From: Duganella sp.
GTDB taxonomy: Bacteria > Pseudomonadota > Gammaproteobacteria > Burkholderiales > Burkholderiaceae_D
Assembly (NCBI GenBank): GCA_026225475.1
Contig: JAMFSU010000101.1
Location: 1-64,000, forward strand
Length of the DNA stretch: 64,000 nucleotides
Reading direction: 5' to 3'
Both the position numbers and the translations under genes were made by a program. Shown one piece after another: positions 46,560 through 55,894 of this stretch (position 1 is its first letter; every line of letters begins with the position of its first letter). Below the pieces are notes generated by a model, which made no database searches, was not told where the DNA came from, and saw only the letters and a program-made list of their open reading frames with translations.

Positions 46560-47571
46560 GGTGTTGCTGTGCCATGGCCGGTGCAGCTACTGGAGCCGCC
46601 GTAGCGACTTCAACAGCTTTTTCGGGAGCGGCTGCGCCCTCTTTCTTGGGCGCTTCATCCTTGACGTTCTTGTCGGTCATCATCTGCTGGTCAACGCAGA
46701 CCTGGCCTGCTTCGACGCAACGGTTCAGGATCGCATGGTACAAGGTGCCGTCAACCACACCGAAGCGGCGCACTGGTTCCTTGACACTAGGCTTTTCCAG
46801 TGTCACGTAGTCAGGACGTTGCAGCGCACCGCCGCCATCCTTGACTTGCTTGACCCAGGCATCAAAAGCTTCGTGGCTCAGACCATGGAACTTGAAGCGC
46901 ATGTCGGAGAACCCGGCACCACTGTAGTTGGCTGAGAAACCTTCGAACTCGCCCGGCTTGTTGATCACGGCGTGAAGCTGTGTCTGCATGCCTGGCATCG
47001 CGTAGACCTGACCCGCCAGTGCCGGGATGTAGAACGAATTCATCACCGACGACGCCGTGATCTTGAATTCGATCGGCACATCGACCGGGGCAGCCAGTTC
47101 ATTGACCGTCGCAATACCCAGCTCCGGATAAATGAACAGCCATTTCCAGTCCAGCGCCACCACTTCCACGGTCAATGGCTTGACCTCGGCGGGTAATGGT
47201 CGCTGCGCATCAAGTCGCGACAGCTTGCGATAGGGATCGAGCGTATGAGTGCTGATCCAAGTCAACAGACCGAGCGCAATGATGATCAGCAGAGGCGCGC
47301 CCCAGATGACCAGTTCCAACTGGGTCGAGTGATCCCAATCAGGTTCATAACGGGCGGCAGTATTGTTTTTGCGGTAGCGCCAGGCAAAGAGGAGGGTTAG
47401 TGCAATAACCGGGATGATGATAATCAACATCAGCAATGTTGAAATAACGATCAACCGGCCTTGTTGATTGGCAATATCTCCCGAAGGATTCATGACAACC
47501 AAGCTATTGCAGCCAGCCAACAAAATTGCAGGCAGGAAAATGAGTCCGCGGCGAATGAGATGTGAAAACAT
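46552..47571 (-). CDS. cyoA: Cytochrome bo3 quinol oxidase subunit II
   Basis: The 339-residue subunit has a lipoprotein signal (FLPAILLAGCNS, lipobox LAGC) and two membrane helices (LIVISTLLMLIIIIPVIALT and LELVIWGAPLLIIIALGLL). The periplasmic cupredoxin domain reads SVMNSFYIPALAGQVYAMPG and ends in SANYSGAGFSDM. Here the Cys and His ligands of CuA are absent, so this is a quinol, not cytochrome c, oxidase. The C-terminal tail is Ala/Glu/Lys-rich. It heads the operon cyoA-cyoB-cyoC-cyoD-surf1-regB-regA. No cyoE is present in the window. Confidence 0.95.
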   Translation of the reverse strand: MFSHLIRRGLIFLPAILLAGCNSLVVMNPSGDIANQQGRLIVISTLLMLIIIIPVIALTLLFAWRYRKNNTAARYEPDWDHSTQLELVIWGAPLLIIIALGLLTWISTHTLDPYRKLSRLDAQRPLPAEVKPLTVEVVALDWKWLFIYPELGIATVNELAAPVDVPIEFKITASSVMNSFYIPALAGQVYAMPGMQTQLHAVINKPGEFEGFSANYSGAGFSDMRFKFHGLSHEAFDAWVKQVKDGGGALQRPDYVTLEKPSVKEPVRRFGVVDGTLYHAILNRCVEAGQVCVDQQMMTDKNVKDEAPKKEGAAAPEKAVEVATAAPVAAPAMAQQHHE

Positions 47572-47649
47572 GCAGGGAAAGTCCAGTCGGAGCTATCAAA
47601 TCGTGCTAATGTACCCTTACCGACACACAATGGCGATTGGACAATTTGT

Positions 47650-47663
47650 CCTACCCCCGTAGG
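47650..47663. promoter_or_regulatory. CCTAC-N4-GTAGG dyad in the cyoA/MFS divergent region
   Basis: A perfect 5 bp dyad, CCTACCCCCGTAGG, lies 79 bases before cyoA and 99 before the MFS gene. The half-site GTAGG also occurs in the elements at 9065 and 31222, but with a different layout. It is a candidate operator for the oxidase operon; chance occurrence is possible. Confidence 0.3.
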
Positions 47664-47761
47664 TGCAGGTCAAATAAATAAATAAAAATCGTTGGAACGT
47701 CAAATCGCCAGGCCCGTCGGAACTTAAGCGGCATCGCAGACCGAACCAAGAAAGAGAGACA

Positions 47762-49111
47762 ATGATCATGGCTAGCACTCATATTCATCACCCTGACCTT
47801 CCTGGCAACAGCTCGGCAAACGCCACTGGTGGTTCTCTAAATGCGACATCTGATCATCCAATGATCGCGCCGGGAGAAATTGCAATTGGCGTCGTCATCG
47901 GACGTGCATCAGAATACTTTGATTTCTTCGTATATGCCATAGCCTCAGTGTTGGTTTTTCCAACAGTTTTTTTTCCATTTGAGCCACGACTCGAAGGAAC
48001 ACTGTATGCGTTTGTGATTTTTTCCTTCGCTTTTGTGGCGCGACCGTTCGGTACGGTGCTTTTTATGGAAATCCAGAAAAAGCTCGGGCGCGAGGTCAAA
48101 CTCACGCTGGCATTGTTTATCCTGGGGCTATCGACGGCCGGCATTGCCTTTTTGCCAACCTTCGATCATCTAGGCGTAAGCGCCATTGTGCTGCTGGCCA
48201 TATTGCGCATCGGCCAAGGCCTGGCGCTGGGCGGTTCGTGGGACGGCCTGCCATCGCTGCTGGCACTCAATGTGCCAAAAAACAAACGCGGCTGGTACGC
48301 CATGCTGGGCCAACTCGGTGCGCCGGTCGGCTTCATCATTGCGGGATTATTGTTTGCGTATCTGCTGAGCAACCTGACTTCCGAGGATTTCCTTGACTGG
48401 GGCTGGCGGTATCCGTTCTATGTCGCCTTTGCCATCAATGTGGTGGCCTTGTTTGCGCGTCTGCGCTTAGTTACCTCAGAGGAATATTCCAGCCTGCTCG
48501 ATGAACGCGAGCTGGAACCGACTGGCGTCATCGAACTCACCCGCTCCCAGGGCCGTAACCTGATCATTGGTGCGCTGGCGGCATTGGCCAGTTATGCGCT
48601 GTTCCATCTGGTCGCGGTATTTCCGTTGTCGTGGATTTCACTGTATTCGCCGCGTTCGATCAGCGACTTCCTGATGGTGCAGGTGTTTGGCGCAGTCTTG
48701 ATGATGATCGGCATTGTGCTGTCCGGGCCGATTGCAGATCGCTTCGGCCGGCGCACCACGCTTGGTTCGCTGGCGGTGCTCATCGCCGTCTTGAGCGGTT
48801 TTGTACCAACGTTGATGAATGGCGGCGACACCGGGCAGGATATCTTCATTCTGGCCGGCTTCGCCCTGCTCGGCTTGTCGTATGGCCAGGCAGCCGGTGC
48901 CGTGACAGCCAACTTCCCGTCCAAGTATCGTTATACCGGCGCGGCGCTGACCTCCGATCTGGCCTGGTTGGTTGGTGCTGGTTTTGCACCGCTGGTGGCG
49001 CTGGGTCTGTCGGCTCACTTCGGGCTGGCCTATGTCAGTATTTACCTGCTCTCGGGCGCGGTTTGCTCGCTCGCGGCATTGAGCGTGAACCGGGCGTTTG
49101 ATACACGCTAA
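47762..49111 (+). CDS. MFS transporter (metabolite:H+ symporter-like)
   Basis: The 449-residue protein has twelve predicted helices. It opens GEIAIGVVIGRASEYFDFFVYA, typical of the MHS/sugar-phosphate-like MFS branch, and has the inter-helix motif GPIADRFGRRTTLG in the second half. Substrate is unknown; relatives carry small organic acids or osmolytes. It is divergent from cyoA, a pairing that suggests shared control. ATG 47762 is used; ATG 47768 is equally possible. A strong terminator follows the stop by 19 bases. Confidence 0.85.
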   Translation: MIMASTHIHHPDLPGNSSANATGGSLNATSDHPMIAPGEIAIGVVIGRASEYFDFFVYAIASVLVFPTVFFPFEPRLEGTLYAFVIFSFAFVARPFGTVLFMEIQKKLGREVKLTLALFILGLSTAGIAFLPTFDHLGVSAIVLLAILRIGQGLALGGSWDGLPSLLALNVPKNKRGWYAMLGQLGAPVGFIIAGLLFAYLLSNLTSEDFLDWGWRYPFYVAFAINVVALFARLRLVTSEEYSSLLDERELEPTGVIELTRSQGRNLIIGALAALASYALFHLVAVFPLSWISLYSPRSISDFLMVQVFGAVLMMIGIVLSGPIADRFGRRTTLGSLAVLIAVLSGFVPTLMNGGDTGQDIFILAGFALLGLSYGQAAGAVTANFPSKYRYTGAALTSDLAWLVGAGFAPLVALGLSAHFGLAYVSIYLLSGAVCSLAALSVNRAFDTR

Positions 49112-49123
49112 GCAATTCTGACC

Positions 49124-49165
49124 AAAAAAAGACCAGGCATGTGCAAGCATGCCTGGTCTTTTTTT
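49124..49165. terminator. Bidirectional rho-independent terminator
   Basis: A perfect 11 bp stem, GACCAGGCATG (49131-49141) with CATGCCTGGTC (49148-49158), has a 6-base loop and is flanked by A7 on the left and T7 on the right. It can end both the plus-strand MFS transcript and the minus-strand sulfonate operon, which stops at 49195. Confidence 0.92.
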
Positions 49166-49194
49166 GCCGCGAAGTTCCAGCAACAAGTCGCGTC

Positions 49195-50562
49195 TTACGC
49201 CACCTGCACCTGCCAATGTTCTGCCGGTTGATAGCGTTGATGCGGTGGTCGCGCCAGCCCCAGATTTTCGCGAAGCGTCTTGCCCTCGTATTCTGTGCGA
49301 AACAAGCCGCGCCGACGCAACTCCGGCAACACCAGTGCGACAAAATCATCCAAGCCGCCTGGCAAGGTTGGCGGCATGATGTTGAAGCCATCTGCACCGC
49401 CATGGTGGAACCACTCTTCCAGGCGATCGACAATACTCTCAGCCGTGCCATGGAGCGACCAATGCCCGCGCGCCGTCGCCACCCGCAGATACAGTTGGCG
49501 GATGGTTAGTTTCTCGCGCCGCGCCAGCGCTGTCACCAGTTGAAAACGACTCTTGCTGCCATTGGGCTCCTGCAGATTGTCGGGCAGCGGTCCGTCCAGC
49601 GGATAACCAGACAAGTCAATGCCACCCAAATGCTGTTGCAGCAACGACAGGCCGACACTGGGGTGAATCAGCGATTGCAGTTCTTCAAATTTCTCCTGCG
49701 CTTCACTTTCGCTGCGACCAACCACCGGGAACACGCCCGGCATGATCTTCATTTGTTCCGGATCACGGCCATACTGATCCATGCGTGACTTCAGGCCCTG
49801 ATAAAACGCCTGTGCTTCGACCAGCGACTGCTGCGCCGTGAAAATCACTTCAGCAGTGCGTGCCGCCAGTATTTGTCCGGCTTCTGACGAGCCGGCCTGC
49901 ACCACGACCGGATGTCCTTGCACCGGCCGCGCCACGTTCAAAGGCCCTTTGACCGCAAAGTGCTTGCCGCGATGGTTGATCGCATGCAGCTTGCTCTTGT
50001 CAAAGTGCAGGCCTTCGTCTTGATCGAAGCGGAACGCATCATCTTCCCAGCTATCCCACAAGCCGCGCACCACATCGACAAACTCTTCAGCCCGTTCATA
50101 GCGGGCGCCATGTTCGGGATGCTTGTCCAGATTGAAATTATGCGCCTCCGCTTCCGACCACGAGGTCACCACATTCCAGCCCGCGCGGCCATTGCTCAAA
50201 TGATCCAGCGAGGCAAACTTGCGCGCCACGTGATAAGGCTCGTTATAGGTGGTTGACACGGTCGCCACCAGGCCGATGTGTTCGGTGACCTGCGACAACG
50301 CCGACAGCAAGGTCAACGGTTCGAACGACGCGGCGCGCGCGGTTCTGTGCAAGGTATGCTCGTCATGGGAGCGGATCGCCACGCCATCGGCCAGGAACAG
50401 CGCATCAAACTTGCCGCGCTCGGCGGTTTGCGCAATCTGCCGGTAATGCGCAATATTCTGGCCAGCATCCGGTTGCGCGCGCGGATGCCGCCAACCGGCC
50501 ACATGGTGACCGCTGGCCATGACGAACGCGCCCAGCTTCATTTGCTTGCCTGCGCCGCTCAT
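49195..50562 (-). CDS. FMN-dependent (LLM-family) monooxygenase, NtaA/SnaA/DszA type
   Basis: The 455-residue bacterial-luciferase-like enzyme starts ...KLGAFVMASGHHVAGWRHP and has QTAERGKFDALFLADG, LSNGRAGWNVVTSWSEAEA and VQAGSSEAGQILAA, the fingerprint of the NtaA/SnaA/DszA/SoxA branch. Such enzymes use FMNH2 from a separate reductase to oxygenate organosulfur or amine compounds. Its position at the end of a sulfonate operon indicates C-S bond cleavage. No flavin reductase gene is in the operon. ATG 50562 overlaps the TauD stop (ATGA). Confidence 0.9.
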   Translation of the reverse strand: MSGAGKQMKLGAFVMASGHHVAGWRHPRAQPDAGQNIAHYRQIAQTAERGKFDALFLADGVAIRSHDEHTLHRTARAASFEPLTLLSALSQVTEHIGLVATVSTTYNEPYHVARKFASLDHLSNGRAGWNVVTSWSEAEAHNFNLDKHPEHGARYERAEEFVDVVRGLWDSWEDDAFRFDQDEGLHFDKSKLHAINHRGKHFAVKGPLNVARPVQGHPVVVQAGSSEAGQILAARTAEVIFTAQQSLVEAQAFYQGLKSRMDQYGRDPEQMKIMPGVFPVVGRSESEAQEKFEELQSLIHPSVGLSLLQQHLGGIDLSGYPLDGPLPDNLQEPNGSKSRFQLVTALARREKLTIRQLYLRVATARGHWSLHGTAESIVDRLEEWFHHGGADGFNIMPPTLPGGLDDFVALVLPELRRRGLFRTEYEGKTLRENLGLARPPHQRYQPAEHWQVQVA

Positions 50563-51485
50563 GATGCCACCGCCAATGCCGGCAACTCGCTGTGCTGCGG
50601 GTCGGTCTTGCCGCGCACATTGCGCGACACGCTGCGACGGCCATCGATCGCCACAGGAACATCGCCAGCAATCGTTACGCGCCGTACCACGCGATGCTGA
50701 TCGCCATAGTCATTGATTGCATAGTGTTGGGTGGCGCGGTTGTCCCAGATGGCAATATCGCCGACCGACCAGCGCCAACGCACGGTATTTTCCAGTCGCG
50801 TGACATAGCTCGCCAGCAACTGCAGCAAATGCTCGGAATCCGCAGTCGGATAGCCCAACAGCTTTTTCACGAAATGTCCCAGCACCAGCGTACGTTCGCC
50901 GGTCTGCGGATGCACACGCACCACCGGATGTTCGGTCTCATAAATGGTCGAGGTGAATATTTCACGATAGCGCTTCAGACCGGCATCGTCAGTCTTGAAA
51001 CGCGCTGCATAGTCATAGTCGTTGGTGTGCAGCGCCCATAACTGATCAGCCAGTTGCCGCAATGGCGCCGGTAAGTCCAGGTAGGCCTGCGCCGTGTTGG
51101 CCCATACGGTGTCGCCACCAGCGGCCGGGATCACCACCGCGCGCAAGATCGATGCCTGCGGATAGGCCAGATCGAACGTGACGTCGGTATGCCAGGAATT
51201 GGCACGTCCACCATGCACCGAATCGAGTTCCAACAAATAGTCAGTGCCGTCGCGCACCGGCACCGTCGGGTGCGCCACCAGATCGCCCCAGAGCCGGGCA
51301 AAGGACTCCTGGCCGGCATCGTCAAGATGTTGCTGACCACGAAAAAACAAGACCTTGTAGCGCGACAGCGCCTGCTGAATGGCGGCAAAGGTCGGCGGCG
51401 CGAGATCGCCGGACAAACGCAGATCACGGACCTCTGCGCCAATGCGACCGGCGACCGGATGTAGATTGAGCAATGCTTCTGACAT
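50559..51485 (-). CDS. TauD/TfdA-family 2-oxoglutarate dioxygenase
   Basis: The 308-residue enzyme has the Fe(II) facial triad: HxD in SWHTDVTF and the distal His in RATQHYAINDYGDQHR, with the 2-oxoglutarate-binding Arg in HRVVRRVTI. TauD-type enzymes hydroxylate taurine or other alkyl sulfonates or sulfate esters, which then release sulfite or sulfate. The exact substrate is unknown. It is cotranscribed with SoxC/SoxD-like genes and the transporter; its stop overlaps the monooxygenase start. Confidence 0.9.
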   Translation of the reverse strand: MSEALLNLHPVAGRIGAEVRDLRLSGDLAPPTFAAIQQALSRYKVLFFRGQQHLDDAGQESFARLWGDLVAHPTVPVRDGTDYLLELDSVHGGRANSWHTDVTFDLAYPQASILRAVVIPAAGGDTVWANTAQAYLDLPAPLRQLADQLWALHTNDYDYAARFKTDDAGLKRYREIFTSTIYETEHPVVRVHPQTGERTLVLGHFVKKLLGYPTADSEHLLQLLASYVTRLENTVRWRWSVGDIAIWDNRATQHYAINDYGDQHRVVRRVTIAGDVPVAIDGRRSVSRNVRGKTDPQHSELPALAVAS

Positions 51486-51530
51486 GATTGTCTCCTTGAC
51501 TGGTGGGATACGACCTTGACTAGGGTTGAT

Positions 51531-52118
51531 TCAGCGGCTGCTGGCCGCGTTGCTGCTGCATGCGTGACGACAGGCCACATTGGCGGTATCCGGACGGCTA
51601 TCCTCGACAAAGCCGTCCCGATTGGGCATGCGCACTGCCGCCAGTGAAGTTGCATCCAGCACCGCATCGCCGCTGACGATGCCGTTCAGATGCAACAGAT
51701 AAGCACTCACTGCATACACGTCGTCGGCACTCAGGCTCTTCGGCGCGTTGTAAGGCATGGCGCGATTGATGAAATCGAACAGCGTGGTCGCGTACGGCCA
51801 GAAGCTGCCGATGGTCTTGACCGGATTGGCCGAGGACAGACTGCCGCGACCGCCGACCAGTTGATCGGCCGGCTTGCCCTCACCCTTGCCACCATGGCAG
51901 GCAGCGCATTGCTGTGCATAGACCTGCGCGCCGCGGCGCACACTACCGTGCCCGGCCGGCAAGCCCGCGCCGTCGGCAGCGACATCGATATTCCACGGTG
52001 CCAGCACACGTGCATCGACGGCGTGTCCGATGCCGTAGGTCTGTGCGCAGGCATCGACTGCGCCGAAGCTCAGCAGCGTCGCCAAACATATCGCTGCCCG
52101 CCAGTTAAACCTGGACAT
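51531..52118 (-). CDS. SoxD/SorB-like cytochrome c subunit of sulfite dehydrogenase
   Basis: The 195-residue protein has a signal peptide (AAICLATLLSFGAVDACA) and one c-type heme site, CAACH, with an axial Met in the AMPYNAP region. The end, DTANVACRHAC, resembles the Cys-rich tails of SoxD/SorB proteins. It should pass electrons from the molybdenum subunit to the respiratory chain. ATG 52118 overlaps the soxC-like stop by 14 bases. Confidence 0.85.
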   Translation of the reverse strand: MSRFNWRAAICLATLLSFGAVDACAQTYGIGHAVDARVLAPWNIDVAADGAGLPAGHGSVRRGAQVYAQQCAACHGGKGEGKPADQLVGGRGSLSSANPVKTIGSFWPYATTLFDFINRAMPYNAPKSLSADDVYAVSAYLLHLNGIVSGDAVLDATSLAAVRMPNRDGFVEDSRPDTANVACRHACSSNAASSR

Positions 52119-53370
52119 TGGTAATGACGCCATCGGCGGCCACCTTCCAGCTCTGAATGCCATTGAAGTGGTAACCGGACTCCAGCCCGCGCGCCGAAAC
52201 CAGTTGCGCGCCAGTCGGCTGCACATAGCCATGTTCATCGAGCGCCCGGCTCTGCAATACGGTCGGGCCACCATCCCAACGCCAGGGAAAACGAAAGCGC
52301 GTGAGCGCGCGACTCAATACCGGCTCCTGCAAGTGGGCCTCGCTCCAATTGCGGCCGCCATCAATGGAGACATCAACCCGTTGGATACGGCCGCGACCGC
52401 TCCAGGCCAGCCCCGAAATTTCATAAAAGCCGCGCTCCTTGAGCCGATGATCGGGCGCCGGGAACGTGATCACCGACTTGGTCTCCATCTGGAAAGTAAA
52501 TTGCCGCGCCGTACCATCGGGTAAAGAGTCGGTGTATTTGGAAGTCTCTTCACGCGTCATGAAAGGCTGGCGGCCAACCTTCAGGCGGCGCAGCCACTTC
52601 ACGCTCATATTGCCCTCGAAGCCCGGCAACAACAGGCGCAAAGGATAACCATGCTCAGGCCGCAAACGTTCTCCATTCTGCGCATACACCAGCAAAGCAT
52701 CGTCGAGTGCCTTGCTAACCGGAATGCTGCGCGTCATACCAGCCGCATCGGCCCCTTCGGCCAGAATCCAGCTCCCCTCGGGATCAATGCCAACCTCTTC
52801 CAGCACGACCGCCAACGGCACGCCAGTCCACTCGCAACACGACAGCAGGCCATGACTGAACTGTAGCGATGCCGTGCCCGGCCCTTTCCATTCACGGCCG
52901 GTATTGCCCGAACACTCCAGAAAATGAATCCGCGACACCGACGGCAAACGCACCAGATCATCCATGGTAAACAGCGTTGGCCGTTGTACCAGGCCATGTA
53001 CTGCCAAGCGGTGCTGGGCCGGATCAATCAATGGAATACCGGCATGATGACGTTCGAACACCAGGCCGGTCGGCGTGATGATGCCGTGCAGATCCTGCAG
53101 CGGCGTCATCGATGAATTGGCGCCCGCAAACGGTACCGCTGCCCGTGAACGGCGCACCACGTTTTTCTCGAACGGCGACGGCTGGCCATAGGCATGCCAC
53201 AGTGCCGGTTCGCCAGGCGTCTTGCTCCAGGGCGCCACCTCCAGCGGTCGCGCCTGGCCGGCGGCATCGGCAGCCTCAGCCAGCGCTGGCGCCAATGCCG
53301 CACCAAGCACGGCACTGCCGTAGCGGGCACCACCGCGCAAAAAATCCCGGCGACTGCGTCTCACACTCAT
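52105..53370 (-). CDS. SoxC/SorA-like molybdenum sulfite dehydrogenase
   Basis: The 421-residue enzyme has a Tat signal, RRSRRDFLRGG, and a sulfite-oxidase fold. The molybdenum ligand Cys is in FLECSGN, followed by WTGVPLAVVLEEVGI, a Moco-binding region (HGYPLRLLLPGFEGNMSVKW) and a C-terminal dimerisation domain (RVDVSIDGGRNWSEA). The SoxC form acts in the Sox complex; here without SoxXYZAB it more likely oxidises free sulfite to sulfate. This would detoxify sulfite produced by the downstream oxygenases. ATG 53370 gives the Tat motif at the expected place. Confidence 0.88.
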   Translation of the reverse strand: MSVRRSRRDFLRGGARYGSAVLGAALAPALAEAADAAGQARPLEVAPWSKTPGEPALWHAYGQPSPFEKNVVRRSRAAVPFAGANSSMTPLQDLHGIITPTGLVFERHHAGIPLIDPAQHRLAVHGLVQRPTLFTMDDLVRLPSVSRIHFLECSGNTGREWKGPGTASLQFSHGLLSCCEWTGVPLAVVLEEVGIDPEGSWILAEGADAAGMTRSIPVSKALDDALLVYAQNGERLRPEHGYPLRLLLPGFEGNMSVKWLRRLKVGRQPFMTREETSKYTDSLPDGTARQFTFQMETKSVITFPAPDHRLKERGFYEISGLAWSGRGRIQRVDVSIDGGRNWSEAHLQEPVLSRALTRFRFPWRWDGGPTVLQSRALDEHGYVQPTGAQLVSARGLESGYHFNGIQSWKVAADGVITNVQV

Positions 53371-53407
53371 GCCGCGCCCCGACTGCGCGCGCACCAATGC
53401 AACGGCT

Positions 53408-54241
53408 TCATATTGCGAATTGCCAAACCGTCACCGGCGGCACTGGTGGCAGTGGCGACTTCAGCGGCGGCTCAGCCAGACTGGCGCTGTCGGCGGAAAA
53501 CTCCCGCAACACACGCTGCTTGACGGTCGAAAAATCCAGCCCGGCGCGTTCGCGCGGATACGCCAGATCGACCGGCACAATGCGCCGAATACGACCCGGT
53601 CGCGGCTCCATCACCACCACCTTGTCGCCCAGAAAAATCGCCTCTTCCACATCATGCGTGACCAAAATCATGGTGATGCCTTCGGCTTGCCAGATACGAT
53701 GCAATTCCTGTTGCAAATAAGCCCGCGTCAAGGCATCGAGGGCACCGAAGGGTTCATCAAGCAACAGAATTTCCGGCTTGCTGACCAGCGCGCGCGCAAT
53801 CGCCACGCGCTGCGCCATACCGCCGGACAACTGATGCGGATAGGCATTTTCAAAGCCATGCAAACCAACCAGCGCAATATGTTCGCGCACGGCCTGGCGT
53901 TTCTGGCCCGGCGTCAGCGCCGCATTGAGCAAGCCCAGTCCGATGTTGCCTGCCACCGTCAGCCACGGGAACAGCCGGTGCTCCTGAAACACGATGCCAC
54001 GCCGCAAGCTGGTACCGACAATACGCTCGCCATCGAGCAAAACCTGGCCCTGATATTCATCCTCCAGACCGACGATCAAGCGTAACAAGGTCGACTTGCC
54101 GCAACCGCTGGAACCGACAATGCTGACGAATTCGCCCGGTGCAATCGTCAACGTGACATCGTCCAGCACGGCCAGATCGCCAGTGCTGACGGCATACGAT
54201 TTGCTCAAATGCTGGATCTCCAGCGTACCAACCTGCGTCAT
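53408..54241 (-). CDS. ssuB: ABC transporter ATPase, sulfonate/taurine type
   Basis: The 277-residue ATPase has Walker A GSSGCGKST, Q-loop VFQEHRLFPWLTV, signature LSGGMAQR and Walker B ILLLDEPFGALD. These match SsuB/TauB. The C-terminal tail is Pro-rich. It energises import by the two permeases upstream. It starts 9 bases after the second permease gene and ends 37 bases before the SoxC-like start. Confidence 0.92.
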   Translation of the reverse strand: MTQVGTLEIQHLSKSYAVSTGDLAVLDDVTLTIAPGEFVSIVGSSGCGKSTLLRLIVGLEDEYQGQVLLDGERIVGTSLRRGIVFQEHRLFPWLTVAGNIGLGLLNAALTPGQKRQAVREHIALVGLHGFENAYPHQLSGGMAQRVAIARALVSKPEILLLDEPFGALDALTRAYLQQELHRIWQAEGITMILVTHDVEEAIFLGDKVVVMEPRPGRIRRIVPVDLAYPRERAGLDFSTVKQRVLREFSADSASLAEPPLKSPLPPVPPVTVWQFAI

Positions 54242-54250
54242 GACAACTCC

Positions 54251-55039
54251 CTAAAATTGCGCCACTGAGTGGCCACGCCAGGCCAGCAGACGACGCTCCA
54301 GCCGCGCTGCCAGCCAGTTCAAGGCAAAGCCGACAAAACCCACCACCAGCACGCCGAAAATCACCAGATCCATCAAAAACAATTCGCGTCCATCAATCAT
54401 GGTGTTGCCGATACCCTCGCCTGACACCAGTAGATATTCAGCACCCAGCGTTGCCAGCCAGGCATAGATCAGCGCCAGATGGATGCCTGCCAATATCGAT
54501 GGCGACGCCGCTGGCAACACCAACTTGAGCAGCCACTGACGGCGATTGAATTTGAGCACACGGGCCGCTTCGATCAACTCGGGCGGCACGCTGCGAATGC
54601 CTTCGAAGGTATTGAGCACCACCGGAAAAAACGCTGCCAGCGACAGAAACGCCACCTTGGCCGCATCGCCCAGGCCAAACCAGACCGACAGCAATGGAAT
54701 CCAGGCGAACAGGGAAATCTGTTTGAGCGTATGAAAGGTCGGTCCGATCATGCGCTCAAACAAACGCGACAGACCAAATGCAATGCCAAACGCCAGCCCG
54801 CCACTCACACCGATCGCCAAGCCGATCAGATCGCGCCGCAGACTAGCCGCTAAGGCCACCCACAATTGCCCGCTGCGCACCTGCTCGACCGCCGTGTCCC
54901 AGACCTTTCCAGGCGGCACCAGCAATGGCGAACTGGACCAGTGTTCGCGCGCCGCCAGCCACCATAGCAGCAACAACAACACCGGCAATACCCCGCCGCG
55001 TAACGCCTTGGGCACCGGATGACGATCGCGGCTCTGCAT
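54251..55039 (-). CDS. ABC transporter permease (SsuC-like), copy 2
   Basis: The 262-residue membrane protein has six helices. The EAA loop reads EAARVLKFNRRQWLLKLVLP, and LFAWIPLLSVWFGLGDAAK is typical of SsuC/TauC. It is one of two adjacent non-identical permeases, which may form a heterodimer. It starts 9 bases after the first permease stop. Confidence 0.92.
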   Translation of the reverse strand: MQSRDRHPVPKALRGGVLPVLLLLLWWLAAREHWSSSPLLVPPGKVWDTAVEQVRSGQLWVALAASLRRDLIGLAIGVSGGLAFGIAFGLSRLFERMIGPTFHTLKQISLFAWIPLLSVWFGLGDAAKVAFLSLAAFFPVVLNTFEGIRSVPPELIEAARVLKFNRRQWLLKLVLPAASPSILAGIHLALIYAWLATLGAEYLLVSGEGIGNTMIDGRELFLMDLVIFGVLVVGFVGFALNWLAARLERRLLAWRGHSVAQF

Positions 55040-55048
55040 GCGTACTCC

Positions 55049-55891
55049 TTAAAAGCCGCTACGGCGCCAGCCGAGCAGGATCACTTCAATCCGCGCCAGC
55101 ACCTGATCGATGGCAAAGCCAACCACCCCGACCACCACCACCGCTGCCATTACCACATCCAGTTGAAACAACTGGCGACCAAACACGATCATGTAACCCA
55201 GTCCTTCCGAGGAAGCCAGCAACTCCACCACCACCAGCGCCAGCCAGGCATGCGTGAAACCGTAGCGCACGCCATTCCAGATCGGCGGCAAGGCGGCAGG
55301 AAAGATCACGCGCCACAACAATTGCCAACGCGACAGCCGCAATACGCGCGCCACTTCAACATAGCGCGTCGGCACGTTCTCGATACCTTTGTAGGTGTTG
55401 AGTGCAATCGGCACCAGTGCTGCCTTGGAAATCAGGATAATCTTGAGTGCCTCGTCAATGCCCACCAACAGCATCAGCAATGGCAACCAACCCAGCACCG
55501 GCACCTGACTGAAGGCCTTAAACAAGGGATAAACGTAATCCTTGAACACCGGCGACAAGCCCATTGCCACGCCCAGCAGCAAGCCACCGATCAAACCGAC
55601 GCCGAACCCGAGCAGCACACGCACAAAGCTGATCTTGAGGTTGTCAAACATCTCGCCCGAGCGCACCAGATCGAGGAAGGTGGTCAGCACTACCTGTGGC
55701 GATGGTAGTACTTGCGGCGCTACCCACTCACATTGCGCCGAGACGTACCACAGCAAAAGCAAGGCCAGCGGGAATGGCAAGGCCAGCCAGAATGACGACC
55801 ATTTTCCGAAAAAACTGAGGTAGGCGTTCGGTCCTGCTGTGCGCAATGCAGGCGCACTGGCCGTCGGCAAGATTGCCTGCTGCAGCGACAT
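55049..55891 (-). CDS. ABC transporter permease (SsuC-like), copy 1
   Basis: The 280-residue permease has PVLGWLPLLMLLVGIDEALK and the EAA-like loop VEVARVLRLSRWQLLWRVIF. The N-terminal tail is longer than in copy 2. It follows the binding-protein gene by only 3 bases. Two permeases with one ATPase and one binding protein differ from the usual SsuABC homodimeric layout. Confidence 0.92.
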   Translation of the reverse strand: MSLQQAILPTASAPALRTAGPNAYLSFFGKWSSFWLALPFPLALLLLWYVSAQCEWVAPQVLPSPQVVLTTFLDLVRSGEMFDNLKISFVRVLLGFGVGLIGGLLLGVAMGLSPVFKDYVYPLFKAFSQVPVLGWLPLLMLLVGIDEALKIILISKAALVPIALNTYKGIENVPTRYVEVARVLRLSRWQLLWRVIFPAALPPIWNGVRYGFTHAWLALVVVELLASSEGLGYMIVFGRQLFQLDVVMAAVVVVGVVGFAIDQVLARIEVILLGWRRSGF

Positions 55892-55894
55892 GGT

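Noticed and set aside
52105..53370. Part of a full Sox thiosulfate-oxidation cluster
   Set aside because: No soxXYZAB genes are nearby; the pair sits in a sulfonate operon, so a stand-alone sulfite dehydrogenase is more likely.
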